Shown piece by piece: positions 28,036 to 36,261 of a DNA stretch of 64,000 nt. The stretch's first letter is position 1; every line of letters starts with the position of its first letter. This stretch comes from Chitinophaga sp. 180180018-3 (lineage in GTDB: Bacteria; Bacteroidota; Bacteroidia; Chitinophagales; Chitinophagaceae), in NCBI RefSeq assembly GCF_037893185.1, contig NZ_CP140772.1, positions 4,402,001 through 4,466,000 of the forward strand, given 5' to 3'. Made by a program: the position numbers and the translations under genes. A model generated the notes under the pieces. The model was not told the DNA's origin. It was given only the letters and a program-made list of their open reading frames with translations, and made no database searches.

Positions 28036-29169
28036 ATGGTTAATATGGCAATTAAAATCAGCAGCATGAAATTAGTCTTAGGATTATGGAGCTCACTATT
28101 ATTATTATCCTGCAGTCATCAAAGGGCCCAGACAGCCAATAGTAACTATGAATTGCGAGGCGACACCATTATCGTCTCGGCTAAGTCTGCCTTAGCCACT
28201 AAGATTAAAGTAGATACCCTGGCTGAAGAATTATATAGAGGAACCATAAAGATCCCAGGCATTGTAAAAGCCATTCCGAATCAATACGCGGAAGTTGCTT
28301 CTCCTTTTGCCGGCAGGATTGTAAAATCCTATATGCGGCTGGGGATGAAAGTAAAAGCGGGAAGTCCTTTGTTTGAAATTAGCTCCCAGGGTTTTATGGA
28401 TGCCCAGAAGGTTTTTTTCCAACAGAAGGCGCAGCTTCTGCTGGCTGAAAAAGTGTATAGGCGACAACAGGATTTACTTACACATGGAGTCAGTTCACAA
28501 AAGGAATATGACGAAGCACTGACCAGCTATAACGTGGCAAAACAAGAGTTTGATAATGCTGCCAATGGCATCAGGGTGTTTAATGCTGACCCGGGACATA
28601 TGATCCTGGGTCAGCCACTGGTCGTTACAGCCCCAATAGCCGGAGAGATCATCGCCAACAGGATTGTTGTGGGACAGTTTATTAAGATGGAGGAACCCAG
28701 CGTTGCTACTGTGGCAGAGTTATCTACCATATGGGTAGCCGCCCAGGTGAAGGAAAAAGACCTGCCGGCCTTAAGGTCAGTAAACGACTGCGAAATTTCC
28801 GGGGTAGGGTTTCCAGATACCAGCATGAGGGGCAGGATATACCACATAGGAGACCAGGTAGACGAACAAACTCATAGTATACCGGTACTGGTTGCATGCA
28901 GTAATCCATTGCATCTTCTAAAGCCGGGGATGTTTGTAACCGTTGATTTTAAACCCTCCGCTATCAGTTCAATATTAATCCCCCAGCGGGCAATATTACA
29001 AACCCGAAATGATCACGTTGTTTTCAGGCAAATCAAGCGGGGAACCTACTTGCGTCAGGTGATCCAGGTAACTAATACGGAGACAGGTAAGATGCTGGTC
29101 AGAAGAGGCCTTGTAAAAAATGATCTCATTATCACTGACGGGGCCTATTACTTTTCCGGCATCAAATAA
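28036..29169 (+). CDS. CzcB/CusB-family efflux adaptor (membrane fusion) lipoprotein
   Basis: 377 residues from the first ATG. An ATG at 28045 has the better placed AAGGAA ribosome site (28031-28036), and one at 28066 directly precedes the signal peptide. The lipobox is LLLLSCSHQ. Then a barrel-sandwich/lipoyl half (IVKAIPNQYAEVASPFAG), a coiled-coil hairpin (about 125-180), the second lipoyl half (LVVTAPIAGEIIANRIVVG), a beta-barrel and a membrane-proximal domain. It links the inner-membrane pump to the outer-membrane channel. The operon order is adaptor, pump, TolC, with gaps of 21 bp and an overlap, so the proteins form one tripartite complex. Confidence 0.92.
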   Translation: MVNMAIKISSMKLVLGLWSSLLLLSCSHQRAQTANSNYELRGDTIIVSAKSALATKIKVDTLAEELYRGTIKIPGIVKAIPNQYAEVASPFAGRIVKSYMRLGMKVKAGSPLFEISSQGFMDAQKVFFQQKAQLLLAEKVYRRQQDLLTHGVSSQKEYDEALTSYNVAKQEFDNAANGIRVFNADPGHMILGQPLVVTAPIAGEIIANRIVVGQFIKMEEPSVATVAELSTIWVAAQVKEKDLPALRSVNDCEISGVGFPDTSMRGRIYHIGDQVDEQTHSIPVLVACSNPLHLLKPGMFVTVDFKPSAISSILIPQRAILQTRNDHVVFRQIKRGTYLRQVIQVTNTETGKMLVRRGLVKNDLIITDGAYYFSGIK

Positions 29170-29190
29170 TCATCAACTTAAAATCCTGAA

Positions 29191-32100
29191 ATGACAAAGT
29201 TACTCCTCAACGTTATCAAAAAACGTGGGTTACTGATAGTATTATTCCTACTGCTTTCCATTTTTGGCTATTATTCCTGGAAACAACTAGCCATCGAAGC
29301 ATATCCGGACGTGGCTGATGTAAGCGTACAGGTAATCACTCAGGTACCCGGCCTGGCAGCCGAGGAAATGGAGCAGCAGATCACCATCCCGCTTGAAAGG
29401 GCGCTCAACGCTGTCCCTGGCCTTCAGATCATGCGCAGCAAAAGCACTTTTGGCCTTTCCATTGTGACGGTGGTTTTCCGGGATGGTACAGAAGACTATT
29501 GGGCCAGGCAACGGATCACAGAAAGACTAAATACAGTCAACCTGCCTTATGACGCCAAACCTGCACTCGACCCCTTAACCACTCCCATTGGTGAGATCTT
29601 CCGCTATATTATTGAGAGTGACAGCCTTGACTTAAGAGCGCTCACTGACCTGCAATTCTGGATGATCATTCCTCGTATCAAACAAGAAATGGGCGTAACT
29701 AATGTGACAAATTTTGGAGGGATCACTACCCAATATCAGATTGAACTCCAGCCCGGAAAGCTGGAACAGTACCATATCTCCTTAGCAGAGATCAGGTCAG
29801 CTATCGCAAACAATAACGCCAATGCCGGGGGCAGTATCATCAGCCAGGGAGATTTTGGGTATGTTGTCAGGGGGATAGGGCTCGTCAAAACATTGGAAGG
29901 ACTGGGTGATCTGGTGGTAAAAACAGTGAATGGAGTACCTGTTTTCCTAAAAGATGTTGGGGAGTTAAAATACGGCACCCTGGAGAAGAAGGGTGTACTG
30001 GGATTCACTGACAGGAAGACCAACTATAGCGAAAGCGTTGAAGGAGTGGTACAACTGCTGAAGGGAGAAAACCCTTCGGAAGTATTGAAAGGAGTTTATC
30101 GGGCAATAGATGACCTGAATAATAACCTGCTTCCCAAATCTGTCCGTATTCGCCCCTATATGGACAGGGCCGATCTGGTGGATACAACCTTACATACCGT
30201 ATCCTATACGTTGCTTGAGGGAATGGGACTGGTACTCCTGGTTCTGATCGTCTTTATAGGCAACTGGCGGGGAGCATTTATCGTAGCCCTCACCATTCCG
30301 CTCGCCTTACTCATCGCTTTTATCCTCATGCACTTCACCAATATCCCCGCCAATTTACTATCGCTTGGCGCTATTGACTTCGGGATCATTGTAGATGGTG
30401 CTATTGTAATGATGGAGACCATTCTTAAAAAAAGAGAGGAGCAGCCCCAGGCCTCTCTTGAAGAGGGGGCTATTGCCCAGCAGGCAGCCCTGGTGGCTAA
30501 GCCCATATTCTTTGGCACTATCATTATTATTACCGCTTACCTGCCCCTGTTTGCATTTGAAAGGGTGGAACGTAAACTGTTCACACCTATGGCATTTACA
30601 GTGGGGTTTGCGTTACTCGGTGCCCTGATCGTAGCGCTGGCACTAATTCCTGGGCTGGCCTATGCCGTTTACCGGAAACCAAGGAAACTGTATCACAATA
30701 AATGGCTGGAGAAATTATCACTGGCCTATCAGCACAGGATCAACAAAATAATGCAACGTCCCCGAAGGGTGCTTGCCCCACTCGTGCTGGTGTTGGCAGG
30801 AGCCATCCTATTATCATTACTGGTGGGTAAAGATTTTCTGCCTTCGCTGGATGAGGGTTCCATCTGGCTACAGGTGCAGCTTCCACCCGGAGGATCACTC
30901 CAAAAGTCGAAAGAAATGAGTGATACGCTCAGAGCTCGTACCATGAAATATCCGGAGGTACAATACATGATGGTGCATGCAGGCCGAAATGATGACGGCA
31001 CAGATCCCTGGTCTGCAGCTCACTTTGAATGCATGGTGGGGCTGAAGCCCTACAAGGAATGGCCGGCGGGGAAAAAGAAATCTGACCTGATTGGAGAACT
31101 CTCGGAAGAATATGCCTCCATGCCTGGTTACGTAGTAGGGTTCAGCCAGCCGATGATTGACAATGTGATGGACAGGATATCAGGAGCACATAGCGAATTA
31201 GTACTAAAGGTTTATGGGGACGACTACGCGGAAACAAGAAGGATTGCTGAGCAGGCACTTTCTGTGCTACAGAATGTGCCCGGGGCAGTGGATCTTGCGT
31301 TGGACCAAGAACCTCCCTCGCCCCAATTACAGATAAAAGTAGACCGGAATGCCGTTGCCCGATACGGGCTAAATATGAGTGACCTGGCCGAGCTGATTGA
31401 AGTGGCTATAGGAGGAAAGGCTATTTCCCAGGTATTTTCTGGCAACAAGGTATATGACGTGATTTGCCGCTACGATGAAAGCAGCCGGAGCACGCCGGAA
31501 AAAATTGCTGGCCTGATGCTCCACACGTCAACCGGGGCCAGCATCCCACTGTCACAGGTTGCGGCCATCAGTACCACCACCGGTGAAGGTATTATCACGC
31601 GGGAAATGAATAAAAGACACCTGACAGTAAAACTAAACCTGCGCGGAATCGATCTTTCTTCCTTTATGAAACAAGCGACGGCAGACATCGAGAAGAAAGT
31701 AGCATATGACCATGCAAAATACAGGATCGAATGGGGTGGACAATTTGAAAATCAGCACAGGGCTTATGCCAAACTTGCGATCGTAGTACCCATTACCCTT
31801 GCTGTCATGTTCCTTTTACTCTATGGCAGTTTTGGCCGGTTCCGTCAGGCTGGTCTGATACTAAGCATTGTTCCGCTCGCATTGTTCGGTGGCATGCTGG
31901 CTTTAAATATACGGGGCATGACCCTGAATGTATCCTCCGCCGTCGGCTTTATCGCCCTTTTTGGTGTAGCTATTCAAAACGGGGTCATCATGATTTCAGA
32001 TATCAATTACAGACGCCGCAAACAAATGCCGTTATTGGATGCTGTCACAACAGGTGCGGTAAACAGGTTTCGCCCGGTACTGATGACTGCCACCGTTGCT

Positions 32101-32289
32101 ACACTGGGCCTGTTACCCGCCTCACTGGCCACTGGTATCGGGTCGGATGTACAACGCCCGCTGGCCACCGTCATTGTTTATGGTCTGCTGGTAGCCACAA
32201 CAATCACTTTGTTTGTATTACCTGCACTTTATTACCTGATAGAAAAAAAATGGGGAACGAATGATTATGGCACAACAGCTGAAATTTAA
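29191..32289 (+). CDS. czcA: CzcA-type heavy-metal RND efflux pump
   Basis: 1032 residues, full length for the HME-RND family, with 12 predicted membrane segments (one at about 11-28, groups at about 340-480 and 860-1020). TM4 carries DFGIIVDGAIVMMET at residues 396-410: Asp396, Asp402 and Glu409 match the proton-relay triad D402/D408/E415 of the zinc/cobalt/cadmium pump CzcA, not the CusA (Cu/Ag) version. This points to divalent cations such as Zn, Co, Cd or Ni, although specificity within the group cannot be settled. The periplasmic loops carry the pore domains. The pump drives out metal with the proton gradient, together with the flanking adaptor and TolC proteins. Confidence 0.93.
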   Translation: MTKLLLNVIKKRGLLIVLFLLLSIFGYYSWKQLAIEAYPDVADVSVQVITQVPGLAAEEMEQQITIPLERALNAVPGLQIMRSKSTFGLSIVTVVFRDGTEDYWARQRITERLNTVNLPYDAKPALDPLTTPIGEIFRYIIESDSLDLRALTDLQFWMIIPRIKQEMGVTNVTNFGGITTQYQIELQPGKLEQYHISLAEIRSAIANNNANAGGSIISQGDFGYVVRGIGLVKTLEGLGDLVVKTVNGVPVFLKDVGELKYGTLEKKGVLGFTDRKTNYSESVEGVVQLLKGENPSEVLKGVYRAIDDLNNNLLPKSVRIRPYMDRADLVDTTLHTVSYTLLEGMGLVLLVLIVFIGNWRGAFIVALTIPLALLIAFILMHFTNIPANLLSLGAIDFGIIVDGAIVMMETILKKREEQPQASLEEGAIAQQAALVAKPIFFGTIIIITAYLPLFAFERVERKLFTPMAFTVGFALLGALIVALALIPGLAYAVYRKPRKLYHNKWLEKLSLAYQHRINKIMQRPRRVLAPLVLVLAGAILLSLLVGKDFLPSLDEGSIWLQVQLPPGGSLQKSKEMSDTLRARTMKYPEVQYMMVHAGRNDDGTDPWSAAHFECMVGLKPYKEWPAGKKKSDLIGELSEEYASMPGYVVGFSQPMIDNVMDRISGAHSELVLKVYGDDYAETRRIAEQALSVLQNVPGAVDLALDQEPPSPQLQIKVDRNAVARYGLNMSDLAELIEVAIGGKAISQVFSGNKVYDVICRYDESSRSTPEKIAGLMLHTSTGASIPLSQVAAISTTTGEGIITREMNKRHLTVKLNLRGIDLSSFMKQATADIEKKVAYDHAKYRIEWGGQFENQHRAYAKLAIVVPITLAVMFLLLYGSFGRFRQAGLILSIVPLALFGGMLALNIRGMTLNVSSAVGFIALFGVAIQNGVIMISDINYRRRKQMPLLDAVTTGAVNRFRPVLMTATVATLGLLPASLATGIGSDVQRPLATVIVYGLLVATTITLFVLPALYYLIEKKWGTNDYGTTAEI

Positions 32290-33553
32290 CCTTTTATCGA
32301 TCCTGCTCATCCTGGCAGCTGCTGAAGCAGGGGCACAACAGGATACTACTGCAAAGCAGACCGACATCAGTTATGCCCTATTTCTTACTAAAGTTAGCCA
32401 GGGTAACCTGGCTTATGCCGCAGAGAAGTTCAATATAAACCTGGCGCGAGCTGGCGTGGAGGCAGCAAAGGTCTTTCCTGATCCGGTTATCTCCTTAGGT
32501 GCTAACGATAATGGGCAGAAGCGAATGAAAATGGGATATGGTATCAATACAGGGATGAGCTGGGTGATGGAGCTGGGGGGAAAAAGAAAGGCCCGGTACA
32601 AGGTCGCTGACAGCCAGCTGCAGCAGGCAGACCTCCTGTTAAGCGATTACTTTCGTAATCTGCGGGCAACTGCCACGCAGGCCTATCTCCAGGCGATCTT
32701 GCAACGACAATTGCTGCAGATATCTATGGAATCATATACCAGTCTTGCCAAACTGGCTGCATTTGACAGCCTGAGATTTAAGCTGGGGCAGATTGCCGAG
32801 ATTAATGCCAGGCAGAGCAAAATCGAGGCCGGAATGATGTTAAACAAGGTATATCAACAACAATCCAGTCTGCAGGAATCTCTTATTGGATTAAGGATGC
32901 TGATGGGTAACCGGTCCGATACTTTATTTACGCCCGATAGTTCAGCCCTGACATTTGATCGGCATTTTGATCTCAGACAACTGATCAGTGATGCTACGAG
33001 TAACAGGTCCGATGTGCTGGCGGCACAAAAAAATATCGACATAGCCCGCAATAGAGTGGAGTTGGCAAAGGCTAACCGTATAATGGACCTGGGATTAAAT
33101 GTTGGATTAACTGGTAATTCTGTAGTTACTAACCAGGTTTCACCAACACCGTCAACCACAGTTGTTTCAGCTGGAATATCCATGCCATTAAAGCTTTCTA
33201 ATAAATATAAAGGTGAACTCATGATGGCAAATTACGCCCAGTTACAATCCGAAACCTGGTACGAGCAAGCCAAACTGAATGTTCAGTCGCAGATCACCAC
33301 GGCTTACCAGCAGTATTTATCCGCCGGCAGGCAAGTATTCCAGTTTCGCTCTGGTCTGCTGGAACAGGCAAAAAAGAGCCTGGACGGGAAGATATATAGC
33401 TATGAGCGCGGCGAGACGACGCTACTGGAAGTACTCAATGCACAGCGAACCTATAATGAGGTACAGGAAAACTACAGCAGAACCTTAAACGCCTATGGTG
33501 TTTCGCTATTGGAACTGGAAAGGGCTACAGGTATCTGGGATATTAATTTATAA
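32261..33553 (+). CDS. TolC/CzcC-family outer-membrane efflux channel
   Basis: 430 residues. The ORF overlaps the pump by 29 bp; the Met at 32267 (MAQQLK) is an equally likely start. The signal peptide ends at about residue 25 (AAAEAGAQQ). Two TolC-type repeats (about 35-225 and 245-425) are helical with small beta segments, e.g. NINLARAGVEAAKVFPDPVISL and LEVLNAQRTYNEVQENYSRT. As outer-membrane channel it completes the Czc-like complex. Length and repeat layout are usual for CzcC-like members. Confidence 0.92.
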   Translation: MIMAQQLKFNLLSILLILAAAEAGAQQDTTAKQTDISYALFLTKVSQGNLAYAAEKFNINLARAGVEAAKVFPDPVISLGANDNGQKRMKMGYGINTGMSWVMELGGKRKARYKVADSQLQQADLLLSDYFRNLRATATQAYLQAILQRQLLQISMESYTSLAKLAAFDSLRFKLGQIAEINARQSKIEAGMMLNKVYQQQSSLQESLIGLRMLMGNRSDTLFTPDSSALTFDRHFDLRQLISDATSNRSDVLAAQKNIDIARNRVELAKANRIMDLGLNVGLTGNSVVTNQVSPTPSTTVVSAGISMPLKLSNKYKGELMMANYAQLQSETWYEQAKLNVQSQITTAYQQYLSAGRQVFQFRSGLLEQAKKSLDGKIYSYERGETTLLEVLNAQRTYNEVQENYSRTLNAYGVSLLELERATGIWDINL

Positions 33554-33564
33554 ACATTTTTAGC

Positions 33565-34245
33565 ATGCAACGTATCGTACTGATAACAATTATAATGCTA
33601 TGGGGTCAGGCCTCTTTTTCGCAACATGCCGAAGAAAGAGGAAAAGTGTATCTCGGCATTAGAGCAGGCTATACCAGGAGTTCATTATTCGGAAAGGATT
33701 TGGGCCGCCTGTCAGATGGCGGAGCTGCCTCGTCCCTGGGAGGCTTGTTTGCGGAGATTGTAGCCAACACCCGGCTCTCTAAACATTTTGGGCTGACTTC
33801 TTCAATATCTGTCGGACAGAGTGGCGCCAGGCTGCAAATACTGGACAGCAGTGTCAATCAGCCCTATCGCAGTAATTTTAAAAGCACCTATCTTACGCTG
33901 CAGCCTTTTAGCCCAACTTTATATTTGAAAGGGTTCCGGTTATATGCAGGACCTTACCTGAGTTGTTTATTGAATGCCAGCATAGAACGAAGGGCTGCCG
34001 ATGGTAGTATTTACAAAGATAAAAGCATTTTTGGGACCCCACTGCTTCCCGGAGGATATCGCCAAAAAATTGATGCGGGCCTCCTCATAGGGCTGGATTA
34101 TAAGTGTAGTAAAGCCATTTCTGTCGGGATAAAATATAAACGAGGAGCTATTAGCGTGATGGAAGACTCCCGCGTACAATCCCAATGGAAAATTTATAAC
34201 CAGGAACTATCTATTTCCATCGGTTATAATCTGACCCGTAAATAA
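33565..34245 (+). CDS. Outer-membrane beta-barrel protein of the efflux operon
   Basis: 226 residues with a signal peptide (residues 1-19, ending ASFSQ). The mature chain has strands typical of an eight-strand OmpA/PorT-like barrel (GKVYLGIRAGYTRS, LSKHFGLTSSISVG, LYLKGFRLYAGPYLS, ISVGIKYKRG, YNQELSISIGYNL). It follows the TolC gene by 11 bp, so it is the fourth gene of the efflux operon. Such small barrels are frequent in Bacteroidota efflux and transport operons. The role is unknown; it could be a surface sensor or an accessory porin. Confidence 0.75.
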   Translation: MQRIVLITIIMLWGQASFSQHAEERGKVYLGIRAGYTRSSLFGKDLGRLSDGGAASSLGGLFAEIVANTRLSKHFGLTSSISVGQSGARLQILDSSVNQPYRSNFKSTYLTLQPFSPTLYLKGFRLYAGPYLSCLLNASIERRAADGSIYKDKSIFGTPLLPGGYRQKIDAGLLIGLDYKCSKAISVGIKYKRGAISVMEDSRVQSQWKIYNQELSISIGYNLTRK

Positions 34246-34276
34246 AGCATAGTACCTATCAGATGAAAATAACAAG

Positions 34277-34308
34277 GCCGGCGGCAGGAATACCGCTGGC
34301 TGTTTGTT
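34277..34308 (+). terminator. Intrinsic terminator of the efflux operon
   Basis: An 8-bp GC-rich stem (GCCGGCGG at 34277-34284 with CCGCTGGC at 34293-34300, one G-U pair) and an 8-base loop are followed by TGTTTGTT. It lies 32 bp after the stop of the barrel gene. Confidence 0.65.
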
Positions 34309-34399
34309 AGTTGTTTGTTGTACCCTGGCATCGGATTGAGAAATAGACTTACGGATTGAGGGAAATATGATATATGGGATGACTATTATTAACACAGCC

Positions 34400-34570
34400 T
34401 ATGTGTGTTATTTAATGGGCAATTTGAAGTTCGTCAGCAACGAACAGCATTCGTCATTTTATATCTCGAAAATTAACTGAGTCGATTATTTTTGCTTATT
34501 ATCACGTCTATAAGCCTTGTTCGAAACTATTTGCTCAAACGACAACGGGTTGCAAAAATGGCCTGCTACT
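34400..34570 (+). repeat. Diverged direct repeat, left copy
   Basis: About 170 bases that align along their length to 49048-49229 in the same orientation, with shared blocks such as GAACAGCATTCGTCATTTTA, CTCGAAAATTAA and GGGTTGCAAAAATGGCC. The two copies are visibly diverged in between. The right copy is upstream of the ECF sigma gene, so it may carry that gene's promoter region. The left copy has no gene in the matching position. Confidence 0.8.
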
Positions 34571-34794
34571 GCTACCAGTAGTGGCCCTATTTCTCTTATA
34601 TCATTATATCATTTTCACCTGCTGACTTTTCAGGTATCTGGAAATTAAACAAAAGAAAAAGTAAGTTCGGGCAGTATAATGGGGAAACAACTTTGTGGAA
34701 CTGGGGATCTGAGTACCGAATATGGGCAACCTTTTTTTCATCCCGATATCAGGGGAATGCGTATTTAGTGTAAAACTGGCCCCAAATGGCTTAT

Positions 34795-35005
34795 ATATTT
34801 CAAATGAGTGCCTGAGCAGGTTTGGGTAATGATGATCCATCATGGCATCATATTGTAGCAGAAATGTGCCTGTGAGATGATATTTTCTCATGATGTTTGC
34901 CTACCTTATCACGTCTTCCGTGATCACTTAGCTCCAGTAAACGGATGAAATTGACAATATTGACGGTCTGGACATCAATAGAACCCGTACTTTCTTTGTT
35001 CCGCA
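34795..35005 (-). pseudogene. Fragment of a homologue of the secreted barrel protein at 3082-4743
   Basis: Read on the minus strand, this stretch matches the N-terminal part of the gene at 3082. The blocks are GTTCTATTGATGTC, GTCAATATTGTCAATTTCATC, and a frame giving MRKYHLTGTFLLQYD, then MMDHHYPNLLR and HSFEI (the intact gene has ALMDHRYQNLLR and DSFEI). Part of the signal peptide and a stretch between VNFIRLLE and MRKYH are deleted and the frame is broken. Homology stops at about 34795. The fragment lies directly beyond the TlpA gene's 3' end. Confidence 0.8.
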
Positions 35006-35074
35006 CGAGAGAATACTACTTTTATTTTTTCAACATATCTATCCTTCGTTGCTATTATTGTAAATTCCTTTTGC

Positions 35075-36202
35075 CTAATGTTTCATAGATAAATAGAGCT
35101 GGAGGGTCTTCTCCGCCATTTCCAACGTTTGTGGCTTGATAGCAGGATCTTTCTTCAACATTTCAATAAATTTTTGCTGGTTGCTGATCGCCTGTTCCTT
35201 ATTTCCTGTCTTATAATATGCCTTGGCCAATGTTACAAAAATTACCTCGTCTTGCGGATCCCAATATGCAGCAGCGTACTTTACCCATTTAAGGGCAAAT
35301 TCATAATCGGGTTTAAACGCCCCATTGGGTTGTGACGACAAGATGAAAGCGGCAAAGCTGACCTGGTCCTTAGGATGCCATTTCGCTAGCAGTGTGTCGG
35401 CGAACTGCCTTGCTTTCTTAGAATCTATATGGCTAAGGAATTCGTATTTCATATTTGCACAATCAGAACGCAAAGCGGGGAAAATAGGAGAAATTTCTTC
35501 TACGATCGCTAATGCAGTCTGATAGTCACCGTCCTTCTTCGCCGCCATCATTTTATGAGCAAGAGAATCATACAGCTGGCTTTTGGCTTTTATCTGTTCT
35601 TCGACCAGTTTTTTACCGGCTTCGTCGTAACGGCCGTTCACCATGGCACTCAACACATCTCCCACATAATCCGGATGACCATGCCAGGCAATTTTTCCCT
35701 GCTGATCAATGATAAAGACGTGAGGTATTCCATTTGCACCAGCCGCCTGCAGCCATGTTTTCTCCATGATATCATCGGGCAAATCAATCGCAACGGCATA
35801 ATCCATGCGATCGCCCGACCACTTTACAAAGCGTTCCACCTTTAGCAGGAAGTCGGTCTTTTTATCTTCCTTCACATCGAAACTGATCACCTCTACTTTG
35901 CCTTTGTAAGTGCGCGCCAACTCTGACAAATGCGGCATGGCCGCCTGGCAAGGCCCGCACCAGGTGGCCCAAAACTCAACAACATATACCTTATCTCGCA
36001 CAAACTTTGTTACGGGGTTTCCTTTGATCCATTTACACGCCGCTATAGCCGGAGCCGGATCACCAATTTTCAACGAGTCAATAACTGTGACGCTGTCAAC
36101 AATGCTTGTAGGCAGATTACTTTGTCCGTTCCCGTCTGCCAAGCCAATGGTGAGTAACATCAACATGCATAGGAATATTCTGAAAGTATTATCGAATATC
36201 AT
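35075..36202 (-). CDS. TlpA-family thioredoxin-like protein
   Basis: 375 residues. N-terminal signal or anchor (residues 6-24), then a thioredoxin fold (about 45-185) with the redox motif WCGPC at residues 81-85 (FWATWCGPCQAAMP) and the cis-Pro region NGIPHVFIIDQQG. The C-terminal 180 residues are helical and TPR-like (EQAISNQQKFIEML). TlpA-type proteins reduce or form disulphides in the periplasm. It is the last gene of the sigma, FecR, SusC, SusD and protease module, where it may keep imported or processed cysteine-containing peptides reduced; this is inference. Its 3' end is duplicated at 39250-39418. Confidence 0.9.
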   Translation of the reverse strand: MIFDNTFRIFLCMLMLLTIGLADGNGQSNLPTSIVDSVTVIDSLKIGDPAPAIAACKWIKGNPVTKFVRDKVYVVEFWATWCGPCQAAMPHLSELARTYKGKVEVISFDVKEDKKTDFLLKVERFVKWSGDRMDYAVAIDLPDDIMEKTWLQAAGANGIPHVFIIDQQGKIAWHGHPDYVGDVLSAMVNGRYDEAGKKLVEEQIKAKSQLYDSLAHKMMAAKKDGDYQTALAIVEEISPIFPALRSDCANMKYEFLSHIDSKKARQFADTLLAKWHPKDQVSFAAFILSSQPNGAFKPDYEFALKWVKYAAAYWDPQDEVIFVTLAKAYYKTGNKEQAISNQQKFIEMLKKDPAIKPQTLEMAEKTLQLYLSMKH

Positions 36203-36261
36203 ATTTTATCGTTTTACACAGAATCAGCAATACTGGTTTCTATACATTCATCGATCAGTCA

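Noticed and set aside
34207..34395. 62-codon minus-strand frame after the left repeat
   Set aside because: It crosses the terminator of the efflux operon and the end of the barrel gene; no protein-like composition.
34400..34570. Insertion-sequence end or transposon arm
   Set aside because: No terminal inverted repeats, target duplication or transposase frame is present; only a direct copy 14.6 kb away.
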